Shown one piece after another: positions 1-6,047 of a stretch of 9,063 nucleotides of DNA (positions are counted from its first letter, which is position 1; each line of letters begins with the position of its first letter). Below the pieces are notes generated by a model that searched no databases, was not told where the DNA came from, and was given only the letters and a program-made list of their open reading frames with translations. Both the position numbers and the translations under genes were made by a program. The DNA comes from Bacteroidota bacterium (GTDB lineage: Bacteria > Bacteroidota > Bacteroidia > Chitinophagales > Chitinophagaceae): assembly GCA_023429365.1 (NCBI GenBank), contig JAEYVW010000403.1, forward strand, positions 1 to 9,063, given 5' to 3'.

Positions 1-961
1 GGATAGTTACATCCAGCACGCCTATCGGGTCGGTGGTATAAGTATCTTTCCTGGCAGTGAGAATGTACCATTGTTTATCTAAATACATGCCGAACTCATG
101 TAATTGCGATGGTTTAACAGGGTCAAGTGTCTTAGTGATGGTAAACTCATCCTGGATGGCGCTGATAAAATCGTCGGCATCCATTCCGTTGAGGTCTTTT
201 ACCAGTCGGTTATAATCCAGTATGGCGAGTTCACTCGCCGGGAAAATGGTAGTCAGGAAATATCGGGCATCTTCATTACCTGGCATGGCATCGCTCACTT
301 TCGCGGCTGAGGCGGCCCGGTGGTGACCATCGGCAATATAGGTGGCGGGTACTTTTTCGGCAAACAATTCTGTAATCTCATCAATGGTGCTCTGCTCATC
401 TACTACCCATACGGTATGTTGAATACCGTCAGCTGCTGTGAAGTCATAAACAGGCTGCTTTGAATTTTTCCAGTTATAGATCAGCAGATCGATTTCATGA
501 ACATTATTATAAGCCAGGAATACATTTCCCGTTTGCGCCTCGATGGTCTTCATGTGATCGATGCGATCCTTTTCTTTTTCGGGGCGCGTGAATTCATGTT
601 TTTTGATCAGGCCTTTAAAATAATCAACTACTGAAGACACACAAACCAGTCCAGTCTGGCTCCGGCCATCCATGATCAACTGGTAAATATAATACGCTGG
701 TGAACTTTCTTTAAAAAGCGTACCGTCATTTAAAAAAGCGCGCAGATTTTCCCTGGCTTTATCGTAAACCTGCTGACTATGTCCGTCTACACTTTCGGGT
801 AGGTCAATTTCGGCTTTGGTAATGTGTAAAAATGAGAGTGCATTGTCTTTTACTTCTTCTCTTGCTTCCTGGCTATTGAGTACATCATAAGGACGTGAAG
901 CGACTTTTTCTGCCAGGTTTTGTTTTGGTCTTAATGCCCTGAAGGGTCTGATTGATGCCAT
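1..961 (-). CDS. DUF1015 family protein (3' end outside window)
   Basis: This open frame runs from ATG at 961 leftwards off the window edge, giving 320 residues; family members are usually about 400-420, so roughly the last 100 are missing. I assign it to DUF1015 (PF06245) from three stretches. The N-terminus has IRPFRALRP (residues 4-12) followed by RPYDVLNSQEAR (23-34). Residues 120-151 carry a KHE..RPEKEKDRI motif. The family hallmark ADGHHR is at 210-215. No signal peptide or membrane segment is visible, so it is probably cytoplasmic. It starts 28 bp after the serC stop on the same strand with no promoter-like box or Shine-Dalgarno between, so it is probably co-transcribed with serC. The biochemical function of the family is not established to my knowledge. 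The neighbourhood suggests serine or phosphoserine metabolism, and DGHHR resembles the motif of ParB/SbnI-type proteins; both are inferences. The family call is strong, the function open. Confidence 0.9.
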   Translation of the reverse strand, partial: MASIRPFRALRPKQNLAEKVASRPYDVLNSQEAREEVKDNALSFLHITKAEIDLPESVDGHSQQVYDKARENLRAFLNDGTLFKESSPAYYIYQLIMDGRSQTGLVCVSSVVDYFKGLIKKHEFTRPEKEKDRIDHMKTIEAQTGNVFLAYNNVHEIDLLIYNWKNSKQPVYDFTAADGIQHTVWVVDEQSTIDEITELFAEKVPATYIADGHHRAASAAKVSDAMPGNEDARYFLTTIFPASELAILDYNRLVKDLNGMDADDFISAIQDEFTITKTLDPVKPSQLHEFGMYLDKQWYILTARKDTYTTDPIGVLDVTI

Positions 962-989
962 TAATAATTAAAATAAGAGTTGGTAAATA

Positions 990-2081
990 TTATCCGTGAC
1001 GTTGAGCAAAATCTTTCATCAGGGATGTGATGGCCTGTACGCTTTCAATTGGTAAAGCATTGTACATCGACACGCGGAAGCCGCCGACGCTGCGGTGGCC
1101 TTTCACTCCATACATACCTTCTTTCTTGCAAAGCTCCAGGAATTCTTTTTCGAGGCCATCATCATTCATTATAAAGACGGCATTCATTTTACTACGGTCT
1201 TCTTTTACAACGGGTCCTTTAAACAAGGGAAGGCTATCGAGCGTATCATAGAAAAGTTTAGACTTGGCATTGTTTAGTTTTTCCATGGCCGCCACGCCAC
1301 CTTTGTTTTTCAGCCAACGCAGGGTGAGCATCGCAACATATACAGCAAACACCGGTGGGGTATTCAGCATGCTTTTTTCTTTGATATGATTGCGGTAGTC
1401 CATTATCGAAGGAATGGTGCGATCAACTTTGCCTGTAATATTTTTATTGATCACCACGAGGTTTACACCGGCTGCACCCATATTTTTCTGGGCACCCGCG
1501 TAGATCAGGTCAAATTTATTAAACTCAAGTTGCCGACTAAGAATATCACTGCTCATGTCGGCCACCAGGGGTACACCGCGATCATAAGGAATATTATGCC
1601 ACTGAGTACCGGCGATCGTTTCATTTGTTGTGATATGTAAATAACTCGCAGTCGGTGTTACCGTCAGATTTTTTGGGATGGTCGTATAATTTGTATCCTT
1701 CGCCGATCCGCCGATCTCCACATGCCCGAATATTTTCGCTTCTTTAATAGCCTTGTTTGACCAGGTGCCCGTTTCGGTATAAACAGCGATATCGTTTTCG
1801 TTCAACAGGTTCATTGGTATCTGCATGAACTGGGTGGTTGCGCCACCATGCAGGAACAACACTTCGTGATCATCGTCAAGGTTCATGAGTTCTTTTACAA
1901 GTGCACGGGCTTCTTCCATCACTGCTTCAAATAAAGGAGTGCGGTGCCCGATCTCGAGAATGGAAAGACCACTATTGTTAAAGTCAAGGACAGCACGACT
2001 GGCTTCTTCATATACTTCACGGGGAAGGATAGAAGGACCGGCGTTGAAATTATGTAGCACAGATTTGTCCGTTACCAGCAT
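990..2081 (-). CDS. serC: Phosphoserine aminotransferase
   Basis: SerC is a cytoplasmic PLP enzyme that transaminates 3-phosphohydroxypyruvate with glutamate to give O-phospho-L-serine, the second step of serine synthesis. In some organisms it also acts in pyridoxine synthesis. The product is 363 residues, matching the usual length of about 360. Visible family motifs are NFNAGPSILP (11-20), GHRTP (45-49), the phosphate/PLP-binding GGATTQF (79-85), TGTWSNKA (104-111), the Schiff-base lysine K199 in YAGAQKN, and the C-terminal GHRSVGGFRVSMYNAL (328-343), whose HR binds substrate phosphate. The ATG at 2081 places the NFNAGP motif at the expected distance from the N-terminus and no better upstream start is apparent. 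A candidate promoter lies 24-31 bp upstream. It is followed by DUF1015; serA and serB are not in the window, though serA might lie further left. Confidence 0.97.
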   Translation of the reverse strand: MLVTDKSVLHNFNAGPSILPREVYEEASRAVLDFNNSGLSILEIGHRTPLFEAVMEEARALVKELMNLDDDHEVLFLHGGATTQFMQIPMNLLNENDIAVYTETGTWSNKAIKEAKIFGHVEIGGSAKDTNYTTIPKNLTVTPTASYLHITTNETIAGTQWHNIPYDRGVPLVADMSSDILSRQLEFNKFDLIYAGAQKNMGAAGVNLVVINKNITGKVDRTIPSIMDYRNHIKEKSMLNTPPVFAVYVAMLTLRWLKNKGGVAAMEKLNNAKSKLFYDTLDSLPLFKGPVVKEDRSKMNAVFIMNDDGLEKEFLELCKKEGMYGVKGHRSVGGFRVSMYNALPIESVQAITSLMKDFAQRHG

Positions 2082-2104
2082 GTTAGGTCGCTTTAATGAA
2101 GCCG

Positions 2105-2112
2105 CAAAGATA
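2105..2112 (-). promoter_or_regulatory. Candidate -7 box of the serC promoter
   Basis: On the minus strand this reads TATCTTTG, an exact match to the Bacteroidota -7 consensus TAnnTTTG. It would start transcription about 7 bp downstream and give a leader of roughly 15-20 nt before the serC ATG at 2081. No good -33 TTG is found at the usual 17-20 bp spacing (only TTA at 20), so the call rests on the -7 box and its position. The same octamer appears upstream of the DUF502 gene. Confidence 0.5.
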
Positions 2113-2133
2113 GCGTTATGTCAACTAAGTTTT

Positions 2134-2174
2134 AAGACCTCCCTGGTTTGATTTGCCGTTTCAGGGGAGGCCTT
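2134..2174 (-). terminator. Stem-loop after the nuclease gene, possible terminator
   Basis: Arms 2134-2145 and 2162-2174 pair over 12 positions, with one G-U pair and one bulged C, around a 16-nt loop; the core is GC-rich (CCTCC against GGAGG). It begins 41 bp past the stop codon of the minus-strand nuclease gene and just before the serC promoter box, where a terminator is expected. No proper U-run follows the stem on either strand (only UCUU inside the arm), so a Rho-independent terminator is not certain. It could instead be an mRNA 3'-end stabilising structure. Confidence 0.45.
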
Positions 2175-2215
2175 TAGCCTTGTAAATGTTTGATGGAGAG
2201 CAGGAAAGCGAGCCG

Positions 2216-3181
2216 TTATTCGTGATCGCCCTCATTTGACGAACGGTTCTTCCAGGCATTGTTGAGTTTTTCATAATCCTTCAATTCTTCGGGAGAAAAC
2301 TCTGTTTGGGTAAGTTTGGTAAGATCGGGCTGGCCGGCATTAACCCAGGCCGTGTACCAAAATGAAGCTACCGCGAAAATGGATTGCCTCATGCGACGCT
2401 CTACCATTCCACGCAACTTGTCATTATAGAGTTTTGAATAGAAGGAAGAGTATTGGCGCACCGGTTGTCCATTACGGTCTTCAAAGGCAAATCGCTGATC
2501 GGCGGAAATCTGTTGGGACAATTCTTTTTCAAATTTAAGCACCGTGTCAGCTGCCGCTGCACTTTCTAACACACGATCCCAAATAAATACGGTTGGGTTT
2601 TTAATATATTGTGCCTTGCCGATAAAAAAATCCCATTCTTTTTCTGCAAACAATTCGGGAATGCGACTTTCCCAAAAGCCATGGATCCCTTTTTGATTCG
2701 TGTACTGGCCATTGTGATTTTTGGTGGCGTGCAAAGGCACATGCGCGTCGGCAATGTAATGACCTATCTCCGAGGAGAGTTTCAAGACCCTCGACTGGTT
2801 TTTTTCTTTAAAAGCATTGGTCAGTCGATAGAGCATGGTTTGCAACCACCAGGGGACAATGCCATATTTATTCAAGGTGTCTTCCGAAAATTTTGCCACA
2901 GCATCATTCCACTTACGGGGTAATGTATCAAAAGGCGGCTGACCATAATGGTCGATATCGATAAAATGACGCGGGGCTTCGCCGGCAACGGCATATCTTC
3001 TTTTATCGGGATCAACTGCGTGCTCTTCGAGGAATCCGATATGCGGTTTGTAAAGAATAAGCATTTCGGGCGGGAGCAGGAATACGGCGTATTGATTGAT
3101 CTTTCGATGGCCATAAAATCCCCAGCAGAAACAGGACTGGCTGCAAAGCGCTAATAATATAATTGCCGATATTCTTTTCAT
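2216..3181 (-). CDS. Secreted zinc-dependent S1/P1 nuclease / phospholipase C-type enzyme
   Basis: The product is predicted to be an exported hydrolase with a three-zinc site that cleaves phosphodiester bonds of either nucleic acid or phospholipid. I choose ATG at 3181 (321 residues) because it begins a classic signal peptide (MKRISAIILLALCSQ); an in-frame start at 3325 would add 48 residues with no export signal and overlap the upstream gene. Cleavage after C19 would expose W20 as the mature N-terminus. W20 with H25 then matches Trp1/His6 of P1 nuclease. D57 and H72, then H141, D145 and H151 (HYIADAHVPLH), then H167 and E171 (HGFWE) reproduce the remaining zinc ligands with P1-like spacing. 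The final acidic ligand is Glu, as in Bacillus PC-PLC. Substrate cannot be decided from sequence. It follows DUF502 by 76 bp and may be co-transcribed with it. The only SD-like sequence, AAGAGG, abuts the ATG and lies in a possible hairpin. Confidence 0.88.
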   Translation of the reverse strand: MKRISAIILLALCSQSCFCWGFYGHRKINQYAVFLLPPEMLILYKPHIGFLEEHAVDPDKRRYAVAGEAPRHFIDIDHYGQPPFDTLPRKWNDAVAKFSEDTLNKYGIVPWWLQTMLYRLTNAFKEKNQSRVLKLSSEIGHYIADAHVPLHATKNHNGQYTNQKGIHGFWESRIPELFAEKEWDFFIGKAQYIKNPTVFIWDRVLESAAAADTVLKFEKELSQQISADQRFAFEDRNGQPVRQYSSFYSKLYNDKLRGMVERRMRQSIFAVASFWYTAWVNAGQPDLTKLTQTEFSPEELKDYEKLNNAWKNRSSNEGDHE

Positions 3182-3250
3182 CCTCTTGTAGTTTTTGACT
3201 GCTTGCCTGAATGACGTGAATCTTGCAGTATTCACGATGTTTACAAGAGG
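3182..3250 (-). promoter_or_regulatory. Nested inverted repeats over the nuclease start region
   Basis: In the minus-strand transcript CCTCTTGTA (3250-3242) is perfectly complementary to TACAAGAGG (3190-3182), which directly abuts the nuclease ATG and contains its only SD-like purine run. The 51-nt loop holds a further perfect 7-bp stem, CGTGAAT/ATTCACG (3215-3236, 8-nt loop). The 5' arm begins 7 nt after the DUF502 stop codon. The pairing is seen directly in the sequence; a role in translational coupling is inference. No TAnnTTTG box occurs in this gap. Confidence 0.45.
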
Positions 3251-3257
3251 GGCCAGG

Positions 3258-3890
3258 TTACGGGGTTGTATGGTCAGAACGGAGTTCGTGTTTGCTTCGC
3301 TCAGCATCCAGGTCAACCACCCCACCTGTAACGGCGTATTTCATGGCTTCACCGGAAGTGATCGAATCGATCTTCCTCACTTTTTCCCTGGGTAAGATAT
3401 ACAACTGTCCGGCAAAATTGTAGGCCTGAGGAACGTATACAGCGACTTTTTCACCGCCCATTTCAAATTTTTCCATCTCTTCATCCGTTAAAAAACCGAT
3501 GATCCAGACATCTTCCGCGAAAACATTGGCCAGCACAGCTTTACCGAACTTCTTTTTATCGCCGGCAAAGGATTCAAAAAAATCTTTGGTAGAGGAATAA
3601 ATGAATTTAATAACCGGCGTTCGTTCCATCCATTGATCGAAAAAACTGATAAAGCTTCCCATCAGGAAATTGGAGCTTATCCAGCCTACCAGGATCACGA
3701 AAACCACGATGATGATAAAACCCAACCCGGGAATATTTACATATGGCCGCAAAATGTTATCCACCTTGTTAAACAGCCAATAAAGCGCGCCTGCGGTTAT
3801 GACGATGGGCGCAAGGATAATGATCCCCTGGATAAAATAGCGGAAGATCTTTTTCATCCGGATTTTCCCCGGACTGAGTTGATCGCTCAT
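3258..3890 (-). CDS. DUF502 family inner-membrane protein
   Basis: This is a 210-residue membrane protein of the DUF502 family, whose molecular role is unknown to me. Two hydrophobic helices are visible: residues about 19-40, starting RYFIQGIIILAPIVITAG, and about 57-76, FIIIVVFVILVGWISSNF. Between them is the short NILRPYVNIPG segment. Family signatures follow: TPVIKFIYSSTKDFFESF (91-108), the VPQAYNFAGQLYILPREKV region (153-171) and SGEAMKYAVTGGVV (179-192). The C-terminal half should be soluble. An alternative start at M12 (3857), giving MKKIFRYF, also fits the family N-terminus; neither start has a clear ribosome-binding site, and I keep the first because the promoter box lies just upstream. 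The gene is divergent from the tetR efflux operon and leads into the nuclease gene. Confidence 0.88.
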   Translation of the reverse strand: MSDQLSPGKIRMKKIFRYFIQGIIILAPIVITAGALYWLFNKVDNILRPYVNIPGLGFIIIVVFVILVGWISSNFLMGSFISFFDQWMERTPVIKFIYSSTKDFFESFAGDKKKFGKAVLANVFAEDVWIIGFLTDEEMEKFEMGGEKVAVYVPQAYNFAGQLYILPREKVRKIDSITSGEAMKYAVTGGVVDLDAERSKHELRSDHTTP

Positions 3891-3906
3891 GCATGGAGGT
3901 TTGACA

Positions 3907-3914
3907 CAAAGATA
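3907..3914 (-). promoter_or_regulatory. Candidate -7 box of the DUF502 promoter
   Basis: The minus strand reads TATCTTTG, matching TAnnTTTG, 17 bp before the DUF502 ATG at 3890. The -33 position holds TTTC rather than TTTG about 17 bp further upstream, so the upstream half is weak. The resulting leader would be only about 10 nt, consistent with start regions lacking Shine-Dalgarno sequences. Confidence 0.5.
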
Positions 3915-3919
3915 TTAAA

Positions 3920-3933
3920 CGAACATGTGTTCG
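3920..3933. promoter_or_regulatory. Palindrome in the DUF502 promoter spacer, possible operator
   Basis: CGAACA-TG-TGTTCG is a perfect 6-bp inverted repeat with a 2-bp spacer. It lies between the presumed -33 and -7 elements of the DUF502 promoter, where a bound dimer would block RNA polymerase. Its sequence differs from the larger repeat at 3974-4003, so the same regulator need not bind both. A 6-bp palindrome can arise by chance, so confidence is modest. Confidence 0.35.
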
Positions 3934-3973
3934 AAACCGTAAATAAATGTGCTAACTGGTCAAAAAAAAGGAT

Positions 3974-4003
3974 AGGAAACTTTTGCTACGTTAAAAGTTT
4001 CCT
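3974..4003. promoter_or_regulatory. Perfect 11-bp inverted repeat, candidate TetR operator
   Basis: AGGAAACTTTT (3974-3984) and AAAAGTTTCCT (3993-4003) are exact reverse complements separated by 8 bp. The element covers the -33 TTG (3983-3985), fills the promoter spacer and ends directly before the -7 box at 4004. TetR-family repressors bind palindromes as dimers and commonly autoregulate, so this is the natural operator candidate for the repressor starting at 4029. No gene ends here on either strand, which argues against a terminator. Confidence 0.6.
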
Positions 4004-4011
4004 TAGTTTTG
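3982..4011 (+). promoter_or_regulatory. Promoter of the tetR-efflux operon
   Basis: A -33 element TTTG (3982-3985) and a -7 element TAGTTTTG (4004-4011, matching TAnnTTTG) are separated by 18 bp, close to the Bacteroidota consensus spacing. Transcription would begin near 4018, leaving a leader of about 11 nt before the ATG at 4029. This is the best-formed promoter in the window and probably drives all four efflux genes. Confidence 0.65.
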
Positions 4012-4028
4012 GCCCCTCAATTTAAAAA

Positions 4029-4667
4029 ATGGATCCTAAAGAGAGAATACTGGTTAAGTCTGAAGAGTTGTTTTTACAATATGGGATCAGGTCGGTGTCG
4101 ATGGATGATATCGCCAACAGCCTGGGTATGTCGAAGAAGACCCTGTACCAATATTATGCCGATAAAGATGAATTGGTGGATGTGGTGATCGGGAACTATA
4201 TCGGGGAGATGGAGGAAGAATGTTTGCGGTGTCGCAGTAATGGTAAAGACGCCATTCATGAAGTATTCCTGACACTGGACCATTTGAGCCTGAAACTTAG
4301 CAACATGAACCCCATGATGCTGAATGACCTGGAGAAATTTCATTTCAGGACATACCAGCGGTTCAGGCAATACAAGGACCAGTTCCTGGCCGAACTGATC
4401 CGAAAAAATTTTGAGCGTGGAATTAAGGATGAGTTATTCCGGGAGGACATCAATGTAGATGTGATGTGCAAGTTCAGGCTTGAATCATTGATCATTCCCT
4501 TTAATGTAAACGTGTTCCCTCCTGGCAAATATGATCTGGCATCTTTATCGCAGGAAATACTCCTCCATTTTATATATGGCATTGCCACCATCAAAGGACA
4601 TAAACTAATACAGAAATATTACCAACAACGACTAAAAAACCTTAACCATGAAGAAACGAGGAAATAA
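4029..4667 (+). CDS. TetR/AcrR-family transcriptional repressor
   Basis: The 212-residue product is typical of TetR-family regulators (about 190-220). The N-terminal DNA-binding domain is clear: RILVKSEELFLQYGIRSVSM forms helix 1 and its turn, and the helix-turn-helix MDDIANSLGMSKKTLYQYY spans residues 25-43, followed by the conserved F/Y..K.EL position (YADKDEL, 43-49). The helical C-terminal half, expected to bind a ligand and dimerise, is not conserved enough to name an inducer. No membrane segment is present. The gene heads the efflux operon and overlaps tolC by 20 bp, so it is almost certainly co-transcribed with the pump. The inverted repeat across its promoter suggests autorepression. 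The ATG at 4029 follows an A-rich stretch without a Shine-Dalgarno sequence. Confidence 0.95.
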   Translation: MDPKERILVKSEELFLQYGIRSVSMDDIANSLGMSKKTLYQYYADKDELVDVVIGNYIGEMEEECLRCRSNGKDAIHEVFLTLDHLSLKLSNMNPMMLNDLEKFHFRTYQRFRQYKDQFLAELIRKNFERGIKDELFREDINVDVMCKFRLESLIIPFNVNVFPPGKYDLASLSQEILLHFIYGIATIKGHKLIQKYYQQRLKNLNHEETRK

Positions 4668-6012
4668 GCGATGGGCGTGGTTGCTGGCATTGGCTTTTGG
4701 ACCGGTAGCGGTACTCGCGCAGAATACACGGGATACAATTACCGGCGTCAGGCATGAGTTCTCACTTCAGCAGGCAATAGACTATGCCAGTAAAAACAAT
4801 GTACAGGTAAAGAACGCTTTGCTGGAAGTAAAAAAACAGCAGGCAACAAACAGGGAGGTTACTTCGGCAGCCCTGCCACAGGTCAGCGCCAGCGGTTCAT
4901 ACACCTACAATGCGAAACTACCCGTAAGCCTGGTTCCGGCAGAATTTTTTGGCGGTCAACCCGGCACATTCGAAAAGATTGCCTTTGGTCTGAAACATAA
5001 TGCCACCGTAGGTGTGCAGCTCAACCAGATCTTATTCGACGGTCAGGTGTTTGTGGGATTGCAGGCACGCGAAACTGTTTTGAAGTTCCAGGAAAAAAAT
5101 GCAGAGATCACCGAAGAGATGATCCGGACCAATATTTATAAGATATATTATCAGCTGGTGGCCAGTAAAGAACAGATAGAGTTACTGGATGCCAATATTG
5201 ACCGGTTTGAAAAACTGCTTCGCGATACCCGGATCATTTATGAAAATGGCTTTGCTGAAAGACTCGATGTAGACAAAGTGAACGTGGCACTCACCAACCT
5301 GCAAACCGAAAGGATTAAAGCCCTGAATCAGGTTGAAAATGGTTACCTGGGTTTGAAAATGCTGATGGGTATGCCGGTACAGCACGAACTGGTGTTAACC
5401 GACACACTCAATTACGAGCAGGTGCGCGACGGTGTACTGGATGATGGCGGTTTCCAATATAACGACCGCAAAGAATTTCAATATGCCGAACTGGGTATAA
5501 AACTGAATGAGTATAATATCCGCCGGTATAAGCTCAGCAAAATTCCAACACTTACCGTCAACGGATATTACAACAAAAATGCACAGCGTGATAAGTTCGA
5601 TCTTTTTCAGAAAGGCGACTGGTTTGATATCTCCGCCGTTTCACTCAACCTGAACATTCCACTCTTCACGGGTTTCGCGGCCAATGCAAGAATTCAAAAG
5701 GCAAAACTGGAACTGGAACAAAGTATCAACGAACGTGAGAACCTGAAGATTACCATCGACAATGATATACAGGTAGCGAAAAATAATTACAGGTCGGCCA
5801 TTGCCGCGCTTGACTTTCAAAAAAAGAATATGGAGCTGGCGGAAAATGTTTTCAACCAGACCAGGAAGAAATATGAAGCAGGCACCGGCTCGCAGGAAGA
5901 GATCAATACCGCACAAACGGAATTGAAATCAGCGCAAACCAATTATATCAACTCGCTGTATGATGCCATTATTGCCAAAACAGATTTCCTGAAGGCTACA
6001 GGCAGATTATAA
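4648..6012 (+). CDS. TolC-like outer-membrane efflux channel
   Basis: This is the outer-membrane duct of a tripartite efflux pump: an expected trimer forming a beta-barrel plus a long periplasmic alpha-barrel through which substrates leave. The 454-residue product begins with a signal peptide (KKRGNKRWAWLLALAFGPVAV) likely cleaved at VLA-Q25, then two outer-membrane efflux protein (OEP, PF02321) repeats. The first opens with FSLQQAIDYASKNN (38-51) and has SAALPQVSASGSYTYN as its first barrel strand. The second has KIPTLTVNGYYNKN and ISAVSLNLNIPLFTGF as its strands and ends with a long helix around KKYEAGTGSQEEINTAQTEL. The start lies inside the end of the tetR gene in another frame. The adaptor gene follows after 35 bp. 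There is no N-terminal lipobox, unlike some OprM-type channels. Confidence 0.95.
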   Translation: MKKRGNKRWAWLLALAFGPVAVLAQNTRDTITGVRHEFSLQQAIDYASKNNVQVKNALLEVKKQQATNREVTSAALPQVSASGSYTYNAKLPVSLVPAEFFGGQPGTFEKIAFGLKHNATVGVQLNQILFDGQVFVGLQARETVLKFQEKNAEITEEMIRTNIYKIYYQLVASKEQIELLDANIDRFEKLLRDTRIIYENGFAERLDVDKVNVALTNLQTERIKALNQVENGYLGLKMLMGMPVQHELVLTDTLNYEQVRDGVLDDGGFQYNDRKEFQYAELGIKLNEYNIRRYKLSKIPTLTVNGYYNKNAQRDKFDLFQKGDWFDISAVSLNLNIPLFTGFAANARIQKAKLELEQSINERENLKITIDNDIQVAKNNYRSAIAALDFQKKNMELAENVFNQTRKKYEAGTGSQEEINTAQTELKSAQTNYINSLYDAIIAKTDFLKATGRL

Positions 6013-6047
6013 ATGAAATCATAACCTTGACCAATAAACAAAACTTT

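Noticed and set aside
104..310. 68-residue open frame on the plus strand
   Set aside because: It is antisense to the DUF1015 gene, which has conserved motifs on the minus strand across the same interval.
3182..3325. N-terminal 48-residue extension of the nuclease frame to ATG 3325
   Set aside because: It would overlap the end of DUF502 and bury the signal peptide that starts at 3181; exported zinc enzymes of this family need that signal at the N-terminus.
3974..4003. Inverted repeat read as a Rho-independent terminator
   Set aside because: No gene ends nearby on either strand and it overlaps a promoter, so an operator is the better explanation.
3633..4025. 130-residue plus-strand open frame running through the DUF502 gene and the intergenic region
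   Set aside because: Most of it is antisense to DUF502; the remainder covers the promoter and inverted repeats, and the translation resembles no family.
6027..6047. TTG start seven codons upstream of the adaptor
   Set aside because: The ATG at 6048 gives a standard lipoprotein signal peptide with the Lys-rich n-region at the very start; the extension adds nothing recognisable.
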